Assembly: GCF_000337615.1 (NCBI RefSeq)
Contig: NZ_AOII01000067.1
Span: 1-64,000 of the forward strand
Source: Natrinema pallidum DSM 3751
GTDB taxonomy: Archaea > Halobacteriota > Halobacteria > Halobacteriales > Natrialbaceae
Direction: 5' to 3'
DNA: 64,000 nucleotides
Made by a program: the position numbers and the translations under genes. The notes beneath the pieces were generated by a model. That model searched no databases. It saw nothing but the letters and a program-made list of their open reading frames with translations, and was not told where the DNA came from. Positions 27,064 through 35,588 of the stretch are shown here, piece by piece. Positions within the stretch are counted from its first letter, which is position 1. Every line of letters begins with the position of its first letter.

Positions 27064-27812
27064 CGGTCAGCCACCTCCTCGAGCGCGCTTTCGGTCCAGA
27101 CGGTGAGTCGTCCCGGCTGTGCGCCGGGCGCGAGATCCTCCGCGTTGACCTCAGCGGCCGTCGTCACGTCGGCACCGGCGAGGTTTCGAGCCGCACGGGA
27201 CGGGCCGGTCTCGCTGGAGGTGACGAAGAGGATCGACGTCGGCGTCTTGTACTTGCGGCCACGGGCTTTCCCCTGACCGGAGCGGACGCTGCGACCCTCG
27301 TCGGCGCGTTCGATGTCGTCCGCGAGGCCGGCTGCCTCGAGGAAGTCGACGACCTCGCGGGTCTTCTGGAGGTCCTCGAACTCGTCGTCGACGACGACGG
27401 GAATCTCGGCGTCCTCGTCGAACTCGTGGCCACGCTCGGCGACGAGTTCGGCGTCGGTCGTCGCAGCGACGGCGCTGCGAACGGCCAGTTTCTTTGCTTT
27501 CGTGTTGATCGATGCGGACTGGTCCTTCTCGGCTTTCGGCGGGTGTGCCTTGCGTCCTTTGACGGCCTGGGGGACGCGCCGAGCGCGACCCTCCTGTCGT
27601 GGAACGTGGGCCATCCCGCGGCCGCTACCGAACGATTCGGCCGGCGTTCGAAGGCCGGCGAACTCGTCGGCACCGTAGTCCTGTTTTCGGTTTGCTTGGG
27701 CGGCGCGAACGGCACGAGCGATCAGGTCCGGGCGGTACTGGGTCTCGAAGACCGCCGGGAGCTCGATCGTGTCCGCGTCCGAGCCGTCCAGGTTTCGTAC
27801 TGTTGCGTCCAT
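27060..27812 (-). CDS. rpl4: Ribosomal protein uL4
   Basis: A 250-residue archaeal uL4, whose extended loop reaches the tunnel constriction. The start MDATVRNLDGSDADTIELPA, the loop region FGSGRGMAHVPRQEGRARRV and the C-terminal domain ending LTVWTESALEEVADR are typical. In bacteria L4 represses its own operon; nothing here shows that. Confidence 0.96.
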   Translation of the reverse strand: MDATVRNLDGSDADTIELPAVFETQYRPDLIARAVRAAQANRKQDYGADEFAGLRTPAESFGSGRGMAHVPRQEGRARRVPQAVKGRKAHPPKAEKDQSASINTKAKKLAVRSAVAATTDAELVAERGHEFDEDAEIPVVVDDEFEDLQKTREVVDFLEAAGLADDIERADEGRSVRSGQGKARGRKYKTPTSILFVTSSETGPSRAARNLAGADVTTAAEVNAEDLAPGAQPGRLTVWTESALEEVADR

Positions 27813-27815
27813 ATG

Positions 27816-28835
27816 TTATCCCTGGTTGGATGCGGTGGAGACGTAGCGCACCTCGGGATCGAGGCGCGGCTGGTCTCCGGGTCGGATCGCCGGGCGGAAG
27901 CGTACGAGACGCTGCTGTGGCCCGGGGAGCGAGCCCTTGATCAACGCGTGCGGGCCGTCGACTTCGCCGTAGTTGACGAAGCCGCCGTCGACCGTCGCGT
28001 CCGCGCCGTCGCCGATGTCGACGAGGCGCTTGTTCAGTTCCGTCCGCTGGTGGTAGCCGGTCTGCCCCTGCTGGGGGACCGTCGAGCGGACGCGGGACGG
28101 GTTCCAGGGGCCGAGGTTGCCGATGCGGCGACGCCAGCCCTGGCGGGCGTGTTTGCCCTTGCGCTTCTGGACGCCCCATCGCTTGACGGGGCCCTGCGTC
28201 CCTTTCCCTTTCGTGACGCCGCTTGCGTCGACGTACTCGCCGGCGCGGAACACGTCGTTCATGACGTGTTCGCCGCCGTCCTCGATGATCTCGAGGGCGA
28301 AGTCGACGCGGTCGCCGACGGAACCGCCGCCGACGCGCGTTTCCATCACGTCCGGTTTCTTCTTCGGAACCGAGGGGACGTCCCCCGGGACCGTGTGGGT
28401 GATGACGCGAACGTCGTCGACGCGACCCTCCTCCTGGAGGCCACGGAGCTCGTCCGTGGCGGCGTCGGTGTCGTACTCGTCACCGGGAAGGTCCAGGACG
28501 CGATCGAGTTCGGGAACGAACTCGTCGGTCCAGACCTCGGTTATCGGCTTCATACCGTACGGCGTGTCTTCGTACGCTCGCAGCGCGACGGCGCGCATCG
28601 GCGGCGTCTCCACGATCGTCACGGGGACGGTCTCTTCCATCCCTTCGGTCGGCGAGTTCGCTTTATCGTCGACCATGACGACGTGGGTCATGCCGGCCTT
28701 GTAGCCCGCGAAGCCCTGGAGCGTCGGCTGTCCGTCGTCGTCCGGCCACGAGTTGAAACGTGGGACCTCGCTGGTCGCACGCTGTCGTGGACCGAACCCG
28801 AGTGAGCCTTTGCGTGGTGTATTTGCTTGTGGCAT
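27816..28835 (-). CDS. rpl3: Ribosomal protein uL3
   Basis: A 339-residue archaeal uL3. The start MPQANTPRKGSLGFGPRQRA, the GYKAGMTHVVMVDDK motif and the extension GVQKRKGKHARQGWRRRIGN, which reaches toward the peptidyl-transferase centre, are all present. It is an early assembly protein. Four bases separate it from the upstream methyltransferase gene. Confidence 0.97.
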   Translation of the reverse strand: MPQANTPRKGSLGFGPRQRATSEVPRFNSWPDDDGQPTLQGFAGYKAGMTHVVMVDDKANSPTEGMEETVPVTIVETPPMRAVALRAYEDTPYGMKPITEVWTDEFVPELDRVLDLPGDEYDTDAATDELRGLQEEGRVDDVRVITHTVPGDVPSVPKKKPDVMETRVGGGSVGDRVDFALEIIEDGGEHVMNDVFRAGEYVDASGVTKGKGTQGPVKRWGVQKRKGKHARQGWRRRIGNLGPWNPSRVRSTVPQQGQTGYHQRTELNKRLVDIGDGADATVDGGFVNYGEVDGPHALIKGSLPGPQQRLVRFRPAIRPGDQPRLDPEVRYVSTASNQG

Positions 28836-28839
28836 TCTA

Positions 28840-29745
28840 TCACTCTCTCAGTGAGAGGGGAGCGAGCGTCGCGAACAGAGCCTCCTCCGTTCGCACGACC
28901 TCGCTTCCCTGATCCGGAACCGTGTTTAGCCAGAGGTCGAACCCCGGATCGGCGGTGGGTTCGACTCCGTTATCGGCTGCGTCGTCCCGGTTGGACGACG
29001 GTTCGATCGCGTCGTCTTGTCCGGACGACGCTTCGATGGCCGATTCCTCGATTCCGAGGATAGCCGGCAGCCCTCTCTCGGGCGCGCCGAAGGCGACGGT
29101 CATCCCGTCGCGCTGGACGCGTCCGGCCAGCGTCTCGAGCCGTCCGACGGTGAGTTCATCACCGAATCGGGAGGCTGCAATGCGGACGCCGGCATCCTCA
29201 CGGCCGAGTGCTGCCTGCAGGTCCGTTTGCTCGATCGAAAGCCCCGGGAGGGGCTCGTCGACGAGCTTCGCTCGGACCGGTCGTCGCGAAGAGATCCTGA
29301 CGGTCACGCGCTCCCCCTCTTCGACCGCCATTTTCGGCGGTACGTTGAGGGAGATCGGGTGTTGCAGTCCGCAATTGACCCGGACGCGCCCTTCAGGTCC
29401 GACCTCGGTCACGATTCCTTGTCTTGACGACCCCGAACCGGTAGATTCGGAGCCGGTCTGTGACATGGCGCGGAGCGGCGGCAAGACGCCCGCGTACTCC
29501 AGTTCGTTCCGCATCCCCCATGCCTCGTTGCGGAGGTATGGGGGCGTTGCGGCGTACCGCAACACGGTTTGTACGAACCCGCCGTCGAACTGCCCGGTTT
29601 CCCCATCCCGATCGGGATAGACGACCAGGCGATCAGCCCGGAAGATCGTCGCCGCGCGGGCGACGTATCCGAGTTTACGAGTTGCCTCGCGTTTGTCTTC
29701 GGCTTCCCGGCTGAGCGACGACGGCACGAGTACGCTGACAGTCAT
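28840..29745 (-). CDS. SPOUT-type RNA methyltransferase (C9orf114/SPOUT1 family)
   Basis: A 301-residue protein of the Methyltrn_RNA_3 family, predicted to methylate RNA with a knotted SPOUT fold and an inserted OB-like domain. MTVSVLVPSSLSREAEDKRE and the YLRNEAWGMRNELEYAGVLP segment are family hallmarks; the inserted domain is about 110-165. A short acidic low-complexity stretch (about 240-270) is inserted before the C-terminal part. It is the first gene of the superoperon, a place this family often takes in archaea; the substrate is not certain. Confidence 0.88.
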   Translation of the reverse strand: MTVSVLVPSSLSREAEDKREATRKLGYVARAATIFRADRLVVYPDRDGETGQFDGGFVQTVLRYAATPPYLRNEAWGMRNELEYAGVLPPLRAMSQTGSESTGSGSSRQGIVTEVGPEGRVRVNCGLQHPISLNVPPKMAVEEGERVTVRISSRRPVRAKLVDEPLPGLSIEQTDLQAALGREDAGVRIAASRFGDELTVGRLETLAGRVQRDGMTVAFGAPERGLPAILGIEESAIEASSGQDDAIEPSSNRDDAADNGVEPTADPGFDLWLNTVPDQGSEVVRTEEALFATLAPLSLRE

Positions 29746-30046
29746 GCCGATACGCTTCGGCGCCGCGTCACTAGACTGTAGCGATGTATTGCGGAGAGGG
29801 TCTTAAAAGAATAGCGGATTCGATTCCGGCTGTCAACGCCTCTCACCCACGAATTCGTGCCGAACGGACACACACTCACTCAAGGTGACTGATCACGATC
29901 GTCTCCGATCGATGTGGATGCTATTGCCGCTGTACGTCGTAGTTCGTCGGTCCGAAACTCGAAAACCGGCATGCTGCGGCATGCCGATGCCGGGTTGATT
30001 CGCAACCCTTATACATCTATCCGGCAGTAGGTATGAATGCAACAGG
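29746..30046. promoter_or_regulatory. Promoter region of the ribosomal superoperon, with hairpin
   Basis: This 301-base gap holds no gene. On the minus strand CTTTTAAGA at about 29804-29813 is a likely TATA box for the superoperon. Further right, CGGCATG (29967-29973) and CATGCCG (29980-29986) are perfect 7-base arms around a 6-base loop. The TTATAC element at about 30009-30014 is a TATA box for the first tRNA-Gly. Their use is inferred from position. Confidence 0.5.
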
Positions 30047-30117
30047 GCGCTGGTAGTGTAGTGGTATCACGTGACCTTGCCATGGTCACAACCTGGGTTC
30101 AAATCCCAGCCAGCGCA
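30047..30117 (+). tRNA. tRNA-Gly (anticodon GCC), copy 1
   Basis: The acceptor GCGCTGG pairs with CCAGCGC before discriminator A. The anticodon loop TTGCCAT reads U33-GCC, and the T arm is CTGGG-TTCAAAT-CCCAG. It has no intron and no encoded CCA. It is identical to the copy at 30389-30459, including nine bases after the 3' end. Confidence 0.96.
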
Positions 30118-30388
30118 CTTCTCCGACGATTACCCTAACCGAGCGCTGCGTATGCGCTTACTACCGTTTCGTCGTCTCTCAGTTTCTCGTCTCGGTGTAT
30201 CCCAAACCGGCGGTCGAAGGTCGGCTATCGTCCGCCCGCCGTCACTTCGCCCGGAACGGTGGAAGTCGGCTCGTGAACGGGTACCACAGGGAGGCGCTCG
30301 TTCGAGGTTCGTTATATATAAATAGCGGTGGCACGACCGTTCTGATACACTCGAGACGGAGTGTCCGACGGCGCGGTGCTGATCGAGC

Positions 30389-30459
30389 GCGCTGGTAGTG
30401 TAGTGGTATCACGTGACCTTGCCATGGTCACAACCTGGGTTCAAATCCCAGCCAGCGCA
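30389..30459 (+). tRNA. tRNA-Gly (anticodon GCC), copy 2
   Basis: This copy is identical in all 71 positions to the tRNA-Gly at 30047-30117, and both are followed by CTTCTCCGA. Upstream sequences differ. Here a strong TATA element, TTATATATAAATAG, lies at about 30311-30324, so the copy may have its own promoter. The pair looks like a local duplication with a 342-base offset. Confidence 0.96.
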
Positions 30460-30629
30460 CTTCTCCGAAAACAAGTTCACGAGCCACTGCGATAGCGTGT
30501 CGCAAGGGGACGTGCAGGCAGTCAAACTGGGTTCGAGCGCGGACGGCGGAGCAGTGGCCCGTCCCCGACTGAATTCCTGTGAGCGAGGGTCCCCGGAACG
30601 GGACCGACGCGGTGTCCCTCGAGTCCGCG

Positions 30630-31064
30630 CTACTCGAGAGGAACGGTATCCGGCCCGTGCTCCGCTCCGCCACTTTCGTCGGCGAGGTCCCGAAGGGCGA
30701 GTTTCAGGTTTCGCTTGTTGGCCTTCCAGACGGCGTCGAAGGCGACGCCGAGGACGGGAACGGAACCGATGACGGTGTCGATGCCGATGTTCACGAGCAT
30801 GCGAAGCAGCGTCGACTGGGAAACGCCCAGTCGGGCGGATTCGGCGGCGAGATACAGCGAGACGGCCGCTGCAGCGGCGTCGCCTGCCCCGGGAAGGATG
30901 CCGACGATCGGGTCGATACCGATCCTGCTGTCCGTGCCCGGCACGCGGAACCCCTCGTCGAGGGTGTGCGCGACGACGCGCATGCGCTTGATCGCCGCCT
31001 CATCGACCCTCGCGGGGAGGTCGTTCTCGAGCGCCTCGAATTCCGACCGAGTATTACGTCTCAT
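30630..31064 (-). CDS. DUF4112 membrane protein
   Basis: A 144-residue protein with the DUF4112 signature DSRIGIDPIVGILPGAGDAA (about 45-64), followed by two hydrophobic segments (AAAAVSLYLAAESA and NIGIDTVIGSVPVLGVAFDA) and the terminal NKRNLKLAL. These small membrane proteins are widespread and of unknown function. The start at 31064 (MRRNTRSEFEALE) gives normal family length; longer readings add non-homologous sequence. Confidence 0.85.
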   Translation of the reverse strand: MRRNTRSEFEALENDLPARVDEAAIKRMRVVAHTLDEGFRVPGTDSRIGIDPIVGILPGAGDAAAAAVSLYLAAESARLGVSQSTLLRMLVNIGIDTVIGSVPVLGVAFDAVWKANKRNLKLALRDLADESGGAEHGPDTVPLE

Positions 31065-31382
31065 ATTATTTGATTTGGCGCGTGCGCGAATAAGCACGTG
31101 GGCGGCCGTAGCAAGCGGTCGACCGTTCGGTTCGCGCTGCCTCGAGACGAACCGGCCGAAAGCGTCGGCCAACGAGATGGAAACAGCTGATTTCGTCACA
31201 AAAGCCCGTGTTATTCCGACCGCCACCGACGGGATCGATCGTGATGGTCTTCGCAACGGGTGGTTGCCGGCCGAATTCACGGCAACCCTAATTTCACACA
31301 TACTGTCTTTTTCCGGTGTCGAGTAGCTTTTATACCGCAAGTAACTACGATACAATACACGATTGAGCGATCAGACATAGCA

Positions 31383-31736
31383 ATGCAGACTGAACTTACA
31401 ACCGCGGACGGCACCGACGATCTCCAGTACGACCAGCCCAACGACCGCTACGTCTTCCACCACGATACCGACGGCACCGCGACGATTACGACGACGATCG
31501 TCCACGCACTCTCGTCGATCGCGGACACCGACGTCTCCCAGGGGGAGTTTTCCCTGTACGACAGCGTCGATCCGGACGCGCTCGACCGCATCTTCAGCAA
31601 GAAAGCCGACGGAACGGAACGAACGGGGGGGCACATCGCCTTCACCGCCCTGGAACACGAGGTGTACGTCTACGCGAACGGCGACGTCATCATCTACCCG
31701 CCCGCGGAGACGCCCGGAACGCCGACGACGAACTGA
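31383..31736 (+). CDS. HalOD1 output-domain protein
   Basis: A 117-residue protein made almost entirely of one halobacterial output domain 1 (HalOD1), a small alpha/beta module found alone or fused to response regulators and thought to act in regulation. YDQPNDRYVFHHD, IVHALSSIADTDVSQGEFSL and the ending IAFTALEHEVYVYANGDVII are typical. TTTATA near 31328 could be its TATA box. No DNA-binding domain is present. Confidence 0.82.
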   Translation: MQTELTTADGTDDLQYDQPNDRYVFHHDTDGTATITTTIVHALSSIADTDVSQGEFSLYDSVDPDALDRIFSKKADGTERTGGHIAFTALEHEVYVYANGDVIIYPPAETPGTPTTN

Positions 31737-31894
31737 CACCGCGTCAGTCACCTCCCGCACGCAGTCACCCTGATCGTTTTCCACCGACCGGTTCACGGCC
31801 CACGAGCGATGCGACCCGACGAACTGTGCGACCACCGTGGGGACCGCGGTCCGTATGAGACGGTTTTACGTCCTGTCGTCCCGCAACACTCACT

Positions 31895-32209
31895 ATGACG
31901 GTCGTCGCACTACTGAGCGTGGCACCGGTAATCGAGGACAGCATGGCCGGCGAGGTCGCGAAGGCAGTCGAGGCGCTCGAGGGGTTCGACGTCTCCTACG
32001 AGACGAATCCGATGGGGACGGTGATCGAAGCCGAAACGACCGATGAACTCTTCGCGGCCGCGCAGGCGGCCCACGACGCCGTCGATGGTGATCGAGTGAG
32101 CACGGTCCTGAAGATCGACGACAAACGGACGCGAGACATCGACGCCTCGGAGAAGGTCACGGTCGTCGAAGAGCACCTCGGGCGGCCGGCCACCAATCGC
32201 GACGCCTAA
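31895..32209 (+). CDS. Thiamine-binding protein (MTH1187/YkoF-like)
   Basis: A 104-residue protein of the MTH1187 (DUF77) family, which binds thiamine and may deliver or buffer it. VVALLSVAPVIEDSMAGEVA and YETNPMGTVIEAETTDELF are the conserved segments. Length is normal. GGTTTTACG at about 31862-31870 is a plausible TATA region for a leaderless or nearly leaderless transcript. Confidence 0.85.
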   Translation: MTVVALLSVAPVIEDSMAGEVAKAVEALEGFDVSYETNPMGTVIEAETTDELFAAAQAAHDAVDGDRVSTVLKIDDKRTRDIDASEKVTVVEEHLGRPATNRDA

Positions 32210-32396
32210 CCGCAGGTGCGGACGGACTCGCTGCTAGCCTCGCTGGGCGGTCGTCCGCGACGGGCGTGGTGGCGTCACCGACGGGGGCGTTCGAAGACGC
32301 GGGCCGTACCGTCGCGCACAGGGAGCTACCTTATGTCAGACGTCGGTCAGACGCCAACGGACAAACGGTTTTACCACGGAGGCTGAACCACGGGGC

Positions 32397-33329
32397 ATGG
32401 AAAGTCTCAATCGCATGGCGATCGAGCTGGTCGACGAGGCCCTCGACTACGCCGAGGAGTTGAATATCGGTGGCTATGACCTCGAGAACGACGCGACGGT
32501 CCTCGACTTCGGGCTCGAGTTCGACGGCGGGATCGAATCGGGGCTGCTGTTGACCGAGATACAGACCGCGGGGATGGCGACGCCGAGCTACGAACTCGGC
32601 GAACTCGGCGACGCCTCGGTTCCCTACGTCGAGCTATCGACGGACCAGCCGGCGCTCTCGCTGCTCTGTTCCCAGAAGGCCGGCTGGGAGGTGCTGACCG
32701 AGGACTTCGAAGGGCTCGGCAGCGGTCCCGCCCGGGCGCTGGTGGCCGAAGAAGAGGAGTTCCGCCGTATCGGCTACACCGACGCCTTCGACCTGACGGC
32801 ACTGGCGATCGAGACGGAAGCGGACCCGACCGAATCTGTCGCCGAACACGTCGCCGAGCGCGCCGAGGTCGAGACGAGCAGCGTCTTCCTGCTCGCCTAT
32901 CCAACCGCGAGCCTCGCCGGCAGCATCACGAACGCCGCCCGTGCCGCCGAACTCGCGACGTTCCGACTCTCCGAGCTCGGCTACGACCCCCTCGACATCA
33001 TCTCTGCGACCGGTCGCGCGCCGGTCGCACCCGTCGCGGACGACGAACGGACGGCCATCGCCCGGACGAACGACGCGATCGCCTACGGCGGGCGAGCGCA
33101 TCTCACCGTCCGGGAGGACAGCGACCACTTCGACTCGGTTCCGTCCACGGCCGCCGCGGACCACGGCCGCCCGTTCGGTGCGGTCTTCGACGACCTCGAC
33201 TGGGACTTTTCGGAGGTGCCCTCGGATCTCTTCGCGCCCGCCTCGGTGACGGTCGACGTGGTCGGCGGTCCGACGTACGTCCACGGCGAGACGGACGAGG
33301 ACCTCCTCGTCGACTCCTTCGGGCTGTAG
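32397..33329 (+). CDS. mch: Methenyltetrahydromethanopterin cyclohydrolase
   Basis: A 310-residue Mch, which hydrolyses a methenyl-tetrahydropterin to the formyl form in C1 metabolism. LNRMAIELVDEALDYAEELN, GLLLTEIQTAGMATP, GSGPARAL and DIISATGRAPVAPVA match the family. Non-methanogenic haloarchaea keep this enzyme for C1-carrier interconversion; whether it uses methanopterin or folate here is not visible. The gene is followed three bases later by a small gene, probably co-transcribed. Confidence 0.95.
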   Translation: MESLNRMAIELVDEALDYAEELNIGGYDLENDATVLDFGLEFDGGIESGLLLTEIQTAGMATPSYELGELGDASVPYVELSTDQPALSLLCSQKAGWEVLTEDFEGLGSGPARALVAEEEEFRRIGYTDAFDLTALAIETEADPTESVAEHVAERAEVETSSVFLLAYPTASLAGSITNAARAAELATFRLSELGYDPLDIISATGRAPVAPVADDERTAIARTNDAIAYGGRAHLTVREDSDHFDSVPSTAAADHGRPFGAVFDDLDWDFSEVPSDLFAPASVTVDVVGGPTYVHGETDEDLLVDSFGL

Positions 33330-33331
33330 TC

Positions 33332-33850
33332 GTGCAGTTCAAGCCAGTTCCAGAACCGCCCGCGGACCGTACGCTCCTCGCGACGGTCCGGCGAGCCCTC
33401 CCCGCGACCGCCGGGGATGTCGACGACTGTTGTCAGCGACTCGTCGACGAGACGCCACTCGAGACCCGCGAGGCCGCAGCGACGTGGCTCACCTTCCTGC
33501 GCGCGCTCGAGATCGCGAGCGAGGACCCGGCGGGCTTTCGCCGTCGCGACGCGGGTTCGGGCACCCCGGACGACCACGATCGGGAGGAACTCGGGCGGGC
33601 GTTTCGCGACCGCGTCTACGGGGCCGAACCGGTGCTGACCGTACTCGAGCGGGCCGACGGCCCACGGACGGTCGAGGAGGTCGTCGATGCGGTTGGGGAG
33701 CAACGGCGGGCCGACGGCCGAACGCGACCGAGTCGCGCCACGGAGCACCGACGCGAACGGATCGAACGGCTCCTCGGGTGGGCCGTGGTGTTCGATCTGG
33801 CCGAGCGAGACGGGGCCGGATACCGGTCGACACGGGCATCCGAGACGTGA
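33332..33850 (+). CDS. Haloarchaeal protein of unknown function downstream of mch
   Basis: A 172-residue acidic and Arg-rich soluble protein starting at a GTG (33332), two bases after the mch stop. It contains CCQRLVDETPLETREAAATW and TVLERADGPRTVEEVVDAVG, which look like helical winged-helix-type repeats. The position suggests coupling with mch, but no catalytic motif is seen. It may be a regulator; that is speculation. Confidence 0.65.
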   Translation: MQFKPVPEPPADRTLLATVRRALPATAGDVDDCCQRLVDETPLETREAAATWLTFLRALEIASEDPAGFRRRDAGSGTPDDHDREELGRAFRDRVYGAEPVLTVLERADGPRTVEEVVDAVGEQRRADGRTRPSRATEHRRERIERLLGWAVVFDLAERDGAGYRSTRASET

Positions 33851-33937
33851 GCCGCGGTGGTCTCTCGAGGGGACAAAATGCCCGAAGCGATACGGGTGTC
33901 CGATTGCTGCGACGAAACGCCACGTCCCCGGGCCGCG

Positions 33938-34333
33938 TCAGGGGTCACGCTCCGTCGGTTCCTGGCCGTGTTTCGCCTCTTTGATCATCGAGCAGAGGTA
34001 CTCGTCGCCCCACTCCTCCATCGCGCGAATGACTGGCTCGATCGCCTCGCCGTGATCGGTCAATCTGTACGTGACGTGATGGGGCCGTTCGCTGACGACC
34101 GTCCGTTCGATCAGGTGATTCTCCTCGAGGGTCTTGAGCGACTTCGAGAGCGACTTGCTCGAGATGCCGCTGGTCGACTTCTTCAGATCACTGAACCGGA
34201 GGGAGCCGTGTTCCAACAACCGATAGATGACCACCGGGTCCCATTTGTTTCCCATTATCTGGATCGTAGCCGTCACCGGACACCAGGGCTCATCACTATG
34301 CTGATCGATCATCCGTCGGAGGTTTTCTCTCAT
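33938..34333 (-). CDS. HxlR-family transcription regulator
   Basis: A 131-residue winged helix-turn-helix protein. Cys18 and WCPVTATIQIMGNKWDPVVI start the HxlR domain; LRFSDLKKSTSGISSKSLSK is the recognition helix region; HHVTYRLTDHGEAIEPVI forms the wing and dimer helix. HxlR regulators often sense redox or aldehyde stress through a conserved Cys, so C18 may be the sensor; that is inference. The target is unknown. Perfect inverted repeats lie about 250 and 1000 bases upstream. Confidence 0.88.
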   Translation of the reverse strand: MRENLRRMIDQHSDEPWCPVTATIQIMGNKWDPVVIYRLLEHGSLRFSDLKKSTSGISSKSLSKSLKTLEENHLIERTVVSERPHHVTYRLTDHGEAIEPVIRAMEEWGDEYLCSMIKEAKHGQEPTERDP

Positions 34334-34691
34334 AGTTACCTATCAAGGGACGTTGGTATCCGGACGACTCCGTTCTCGAAACGGCAACTCGCGAATATCG
34401 TCCCCGACCGCTCGATCAACAGGGGAGTGTATTAGCCCTTGTCTCCGTCAATTCGCTCCGGATAGAGGTCAGCGAAAACGACTCCCGTAACTCCGAGTTG
34501 GCCGCGCCAATACCGGCAGTAACGCGGACTCCACGGCGATGTAGAATCCTGGATATATACGATCGGACACTCCAAAAGACTGGTTATAAATACCAGTATG
34601 ATGGGCGTAAATAATCCATGTCTGCGGAAACAGTACTCCCGACTCCCTGCGAACAGCCGCCGACAGTCGAAAGGAAAAGGGAGGGGTCGGG
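34334..34691. other. Intergenic region with palindromic TATA element
   Basis: No gene is supported in these 358 bases. The notable item is a perfect inverted repeat around TATAAAT at 34579-34597. Near 34335-34340 a GTTACC motif (GGTAAC on the other strand) sits just before the HxlR start. Confidence 0.45.
34579..34597. promoter_or_regulatory. Perfect inverted repeat enclosing a TATA box
   Basis: ACTGGT (34579-34584) and ACCAGT (34592-34597) are perfect arms around TATAAAT. The TATA box would start a transcript at about 34613-34618 on the plus strand, antisense to the end of the hyperacidic gene, or leftwards toward the HxlR gene. A dimeric repressor bound here would block TATA-binding protein. 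The regulator is unknown. Confidence 0.5.
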
Positions 34692-35246
34692 TTACAGTTC
34701 CTCTTCGAGATCGGTAGACTCGGTCTCGAGTTCAACCGTCCCGTCTTGGACTTCGAGGTCGACGTTGTTGGTTTCGTACTCCAAGGAGTCGTCGGAGACC
34801 TCCATCTCCGTGTCTCCGACGGTGAAGTCTTCGACCGACCCGTCGCTGAATTCGAAGTCGACATCCTCACCGTCGTTGGTCTCGGTCTCGATATCAGCGT
34901 CGCCTTCGCCCTCGTAATCGAGACCAGCACCGTCGAGTTCGTAGCCGTCGTCGGTCGTTTCGAGATCGACACCCTCAGGCGTCTCTAAGTCGATATTACC
35001 GTCCGAATCGACCTCGAGATCGGTACCGTCGTTGTCTTCGAACTCGATACTATCGGATGTGGCATCGAGTTCGACGCCGTTCTCTTCGAAATCGACGCCA
35101 TTAGCGGCGTCCACACCATTGTCGTCCGTGTCATCCCCGTCGTCCTGTGCAGTTACCGGTCCGGCCATCCCCACGATGAGTCCGATACCGATCGCGGCGA
35201 TGAGCGCGAGCCGGAATACATCTGTTGTCTTATACATTGTGTTCAC
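34692..35246 (-). CDS. Hyperacidic secreted repeat protein
   Basis: A 184-residue protein. After a signal peptide (ALIAAIGIGLIVGMAGPVTA, about 13-32, with an Ala-X-Ala-like end) the mature part is more than 40 percent Asp and Glu and has almost no Lys or Arg. It is built from short alternating beta-type units of the kind VDLETxxxGxEL repeated about ten times. No Cys, no anchor and no enzymatic motif are visible. It could bind cations or form a fibre outside the cell. ATG at 35246 or 35237 is the start; MYKTTDVFRLAL from the second looks equally good. Confidence 0.7.
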   Translation of the reverse strand: MNTMYKTTDVFRLALIAAIGIGLIVGMAGPVTAQDDGDDTDDNGVDAANGVDFEENGVELDATSDSIEFEDNDGTDLEVDSDGNIDLETPEGVDLETTDDGYELDGAGLDYEGEGDADIETETNDGEDVDFEFSDGSVEDFTVGDTEMEVSDDSLEYETNNVDLEVQDGTVELETESTDLEEEL

Positions 35247-35588
35247 TGCACGGAGCGACTGCTCCGTACAGTACGACAGACACCGACGAAGCGAAAAAGA
35301 GTATCTGAATGATGTGTTACCGAGTATATGGTAACACAGTAGAAATCGGGTTACGAGCCGGTTACCCGGCCACTATTACCGCAGAGCCCGTAGGTAGAAA
35401 GACGGTTCCGTCTCGTGGATGGACCCAGTCGTTCGGGTTCGGACCGCCGATCGCTATCGGGTTCGTTTTCGCACCAACCGCGCAACCTATCACGTCCCGT
35501 GCCATTCTGTGCATATAAAATCAACGACGGGAGCGGAACTCGAGGCGGCGGGCCCAACGACGCGATGAGGTGGCCTCGACGGAATCGA
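35247..35588. other. Intergenic region with inverted-repeat operator
   Basis: No gene is supported in these 342 bases between the hyperacidic gene and the end of proA. It includes the inverted repeat at 35314-35337. Confidence 0.45.
35314..35337. promoter_or_regulatory. Perfect 8-bp inverted repeat with TATA-like centre
   Basis: GTGTTACC (35314-35321) and GGTAACAC (35330-35337) flank GAGTATAT. It lies about 70-90 bases upstream of the hyperacidic gene start. This is a typical dimeric operator layout. The half-site GGTAAC also occurs just before the HxlR gene start, so the HxlR protein is a candidate binder, but that is only a suggestion. Confidence 0.5.

Noticed and set aside
34618-34917. 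A plus-strand gene starting at the palindromic TATA box
   Set aside because: Its codons are the antisense of the hyperacidic gene (Ser/Thr-rich shadow). An antisense RNA is possible; a protein is not supported.
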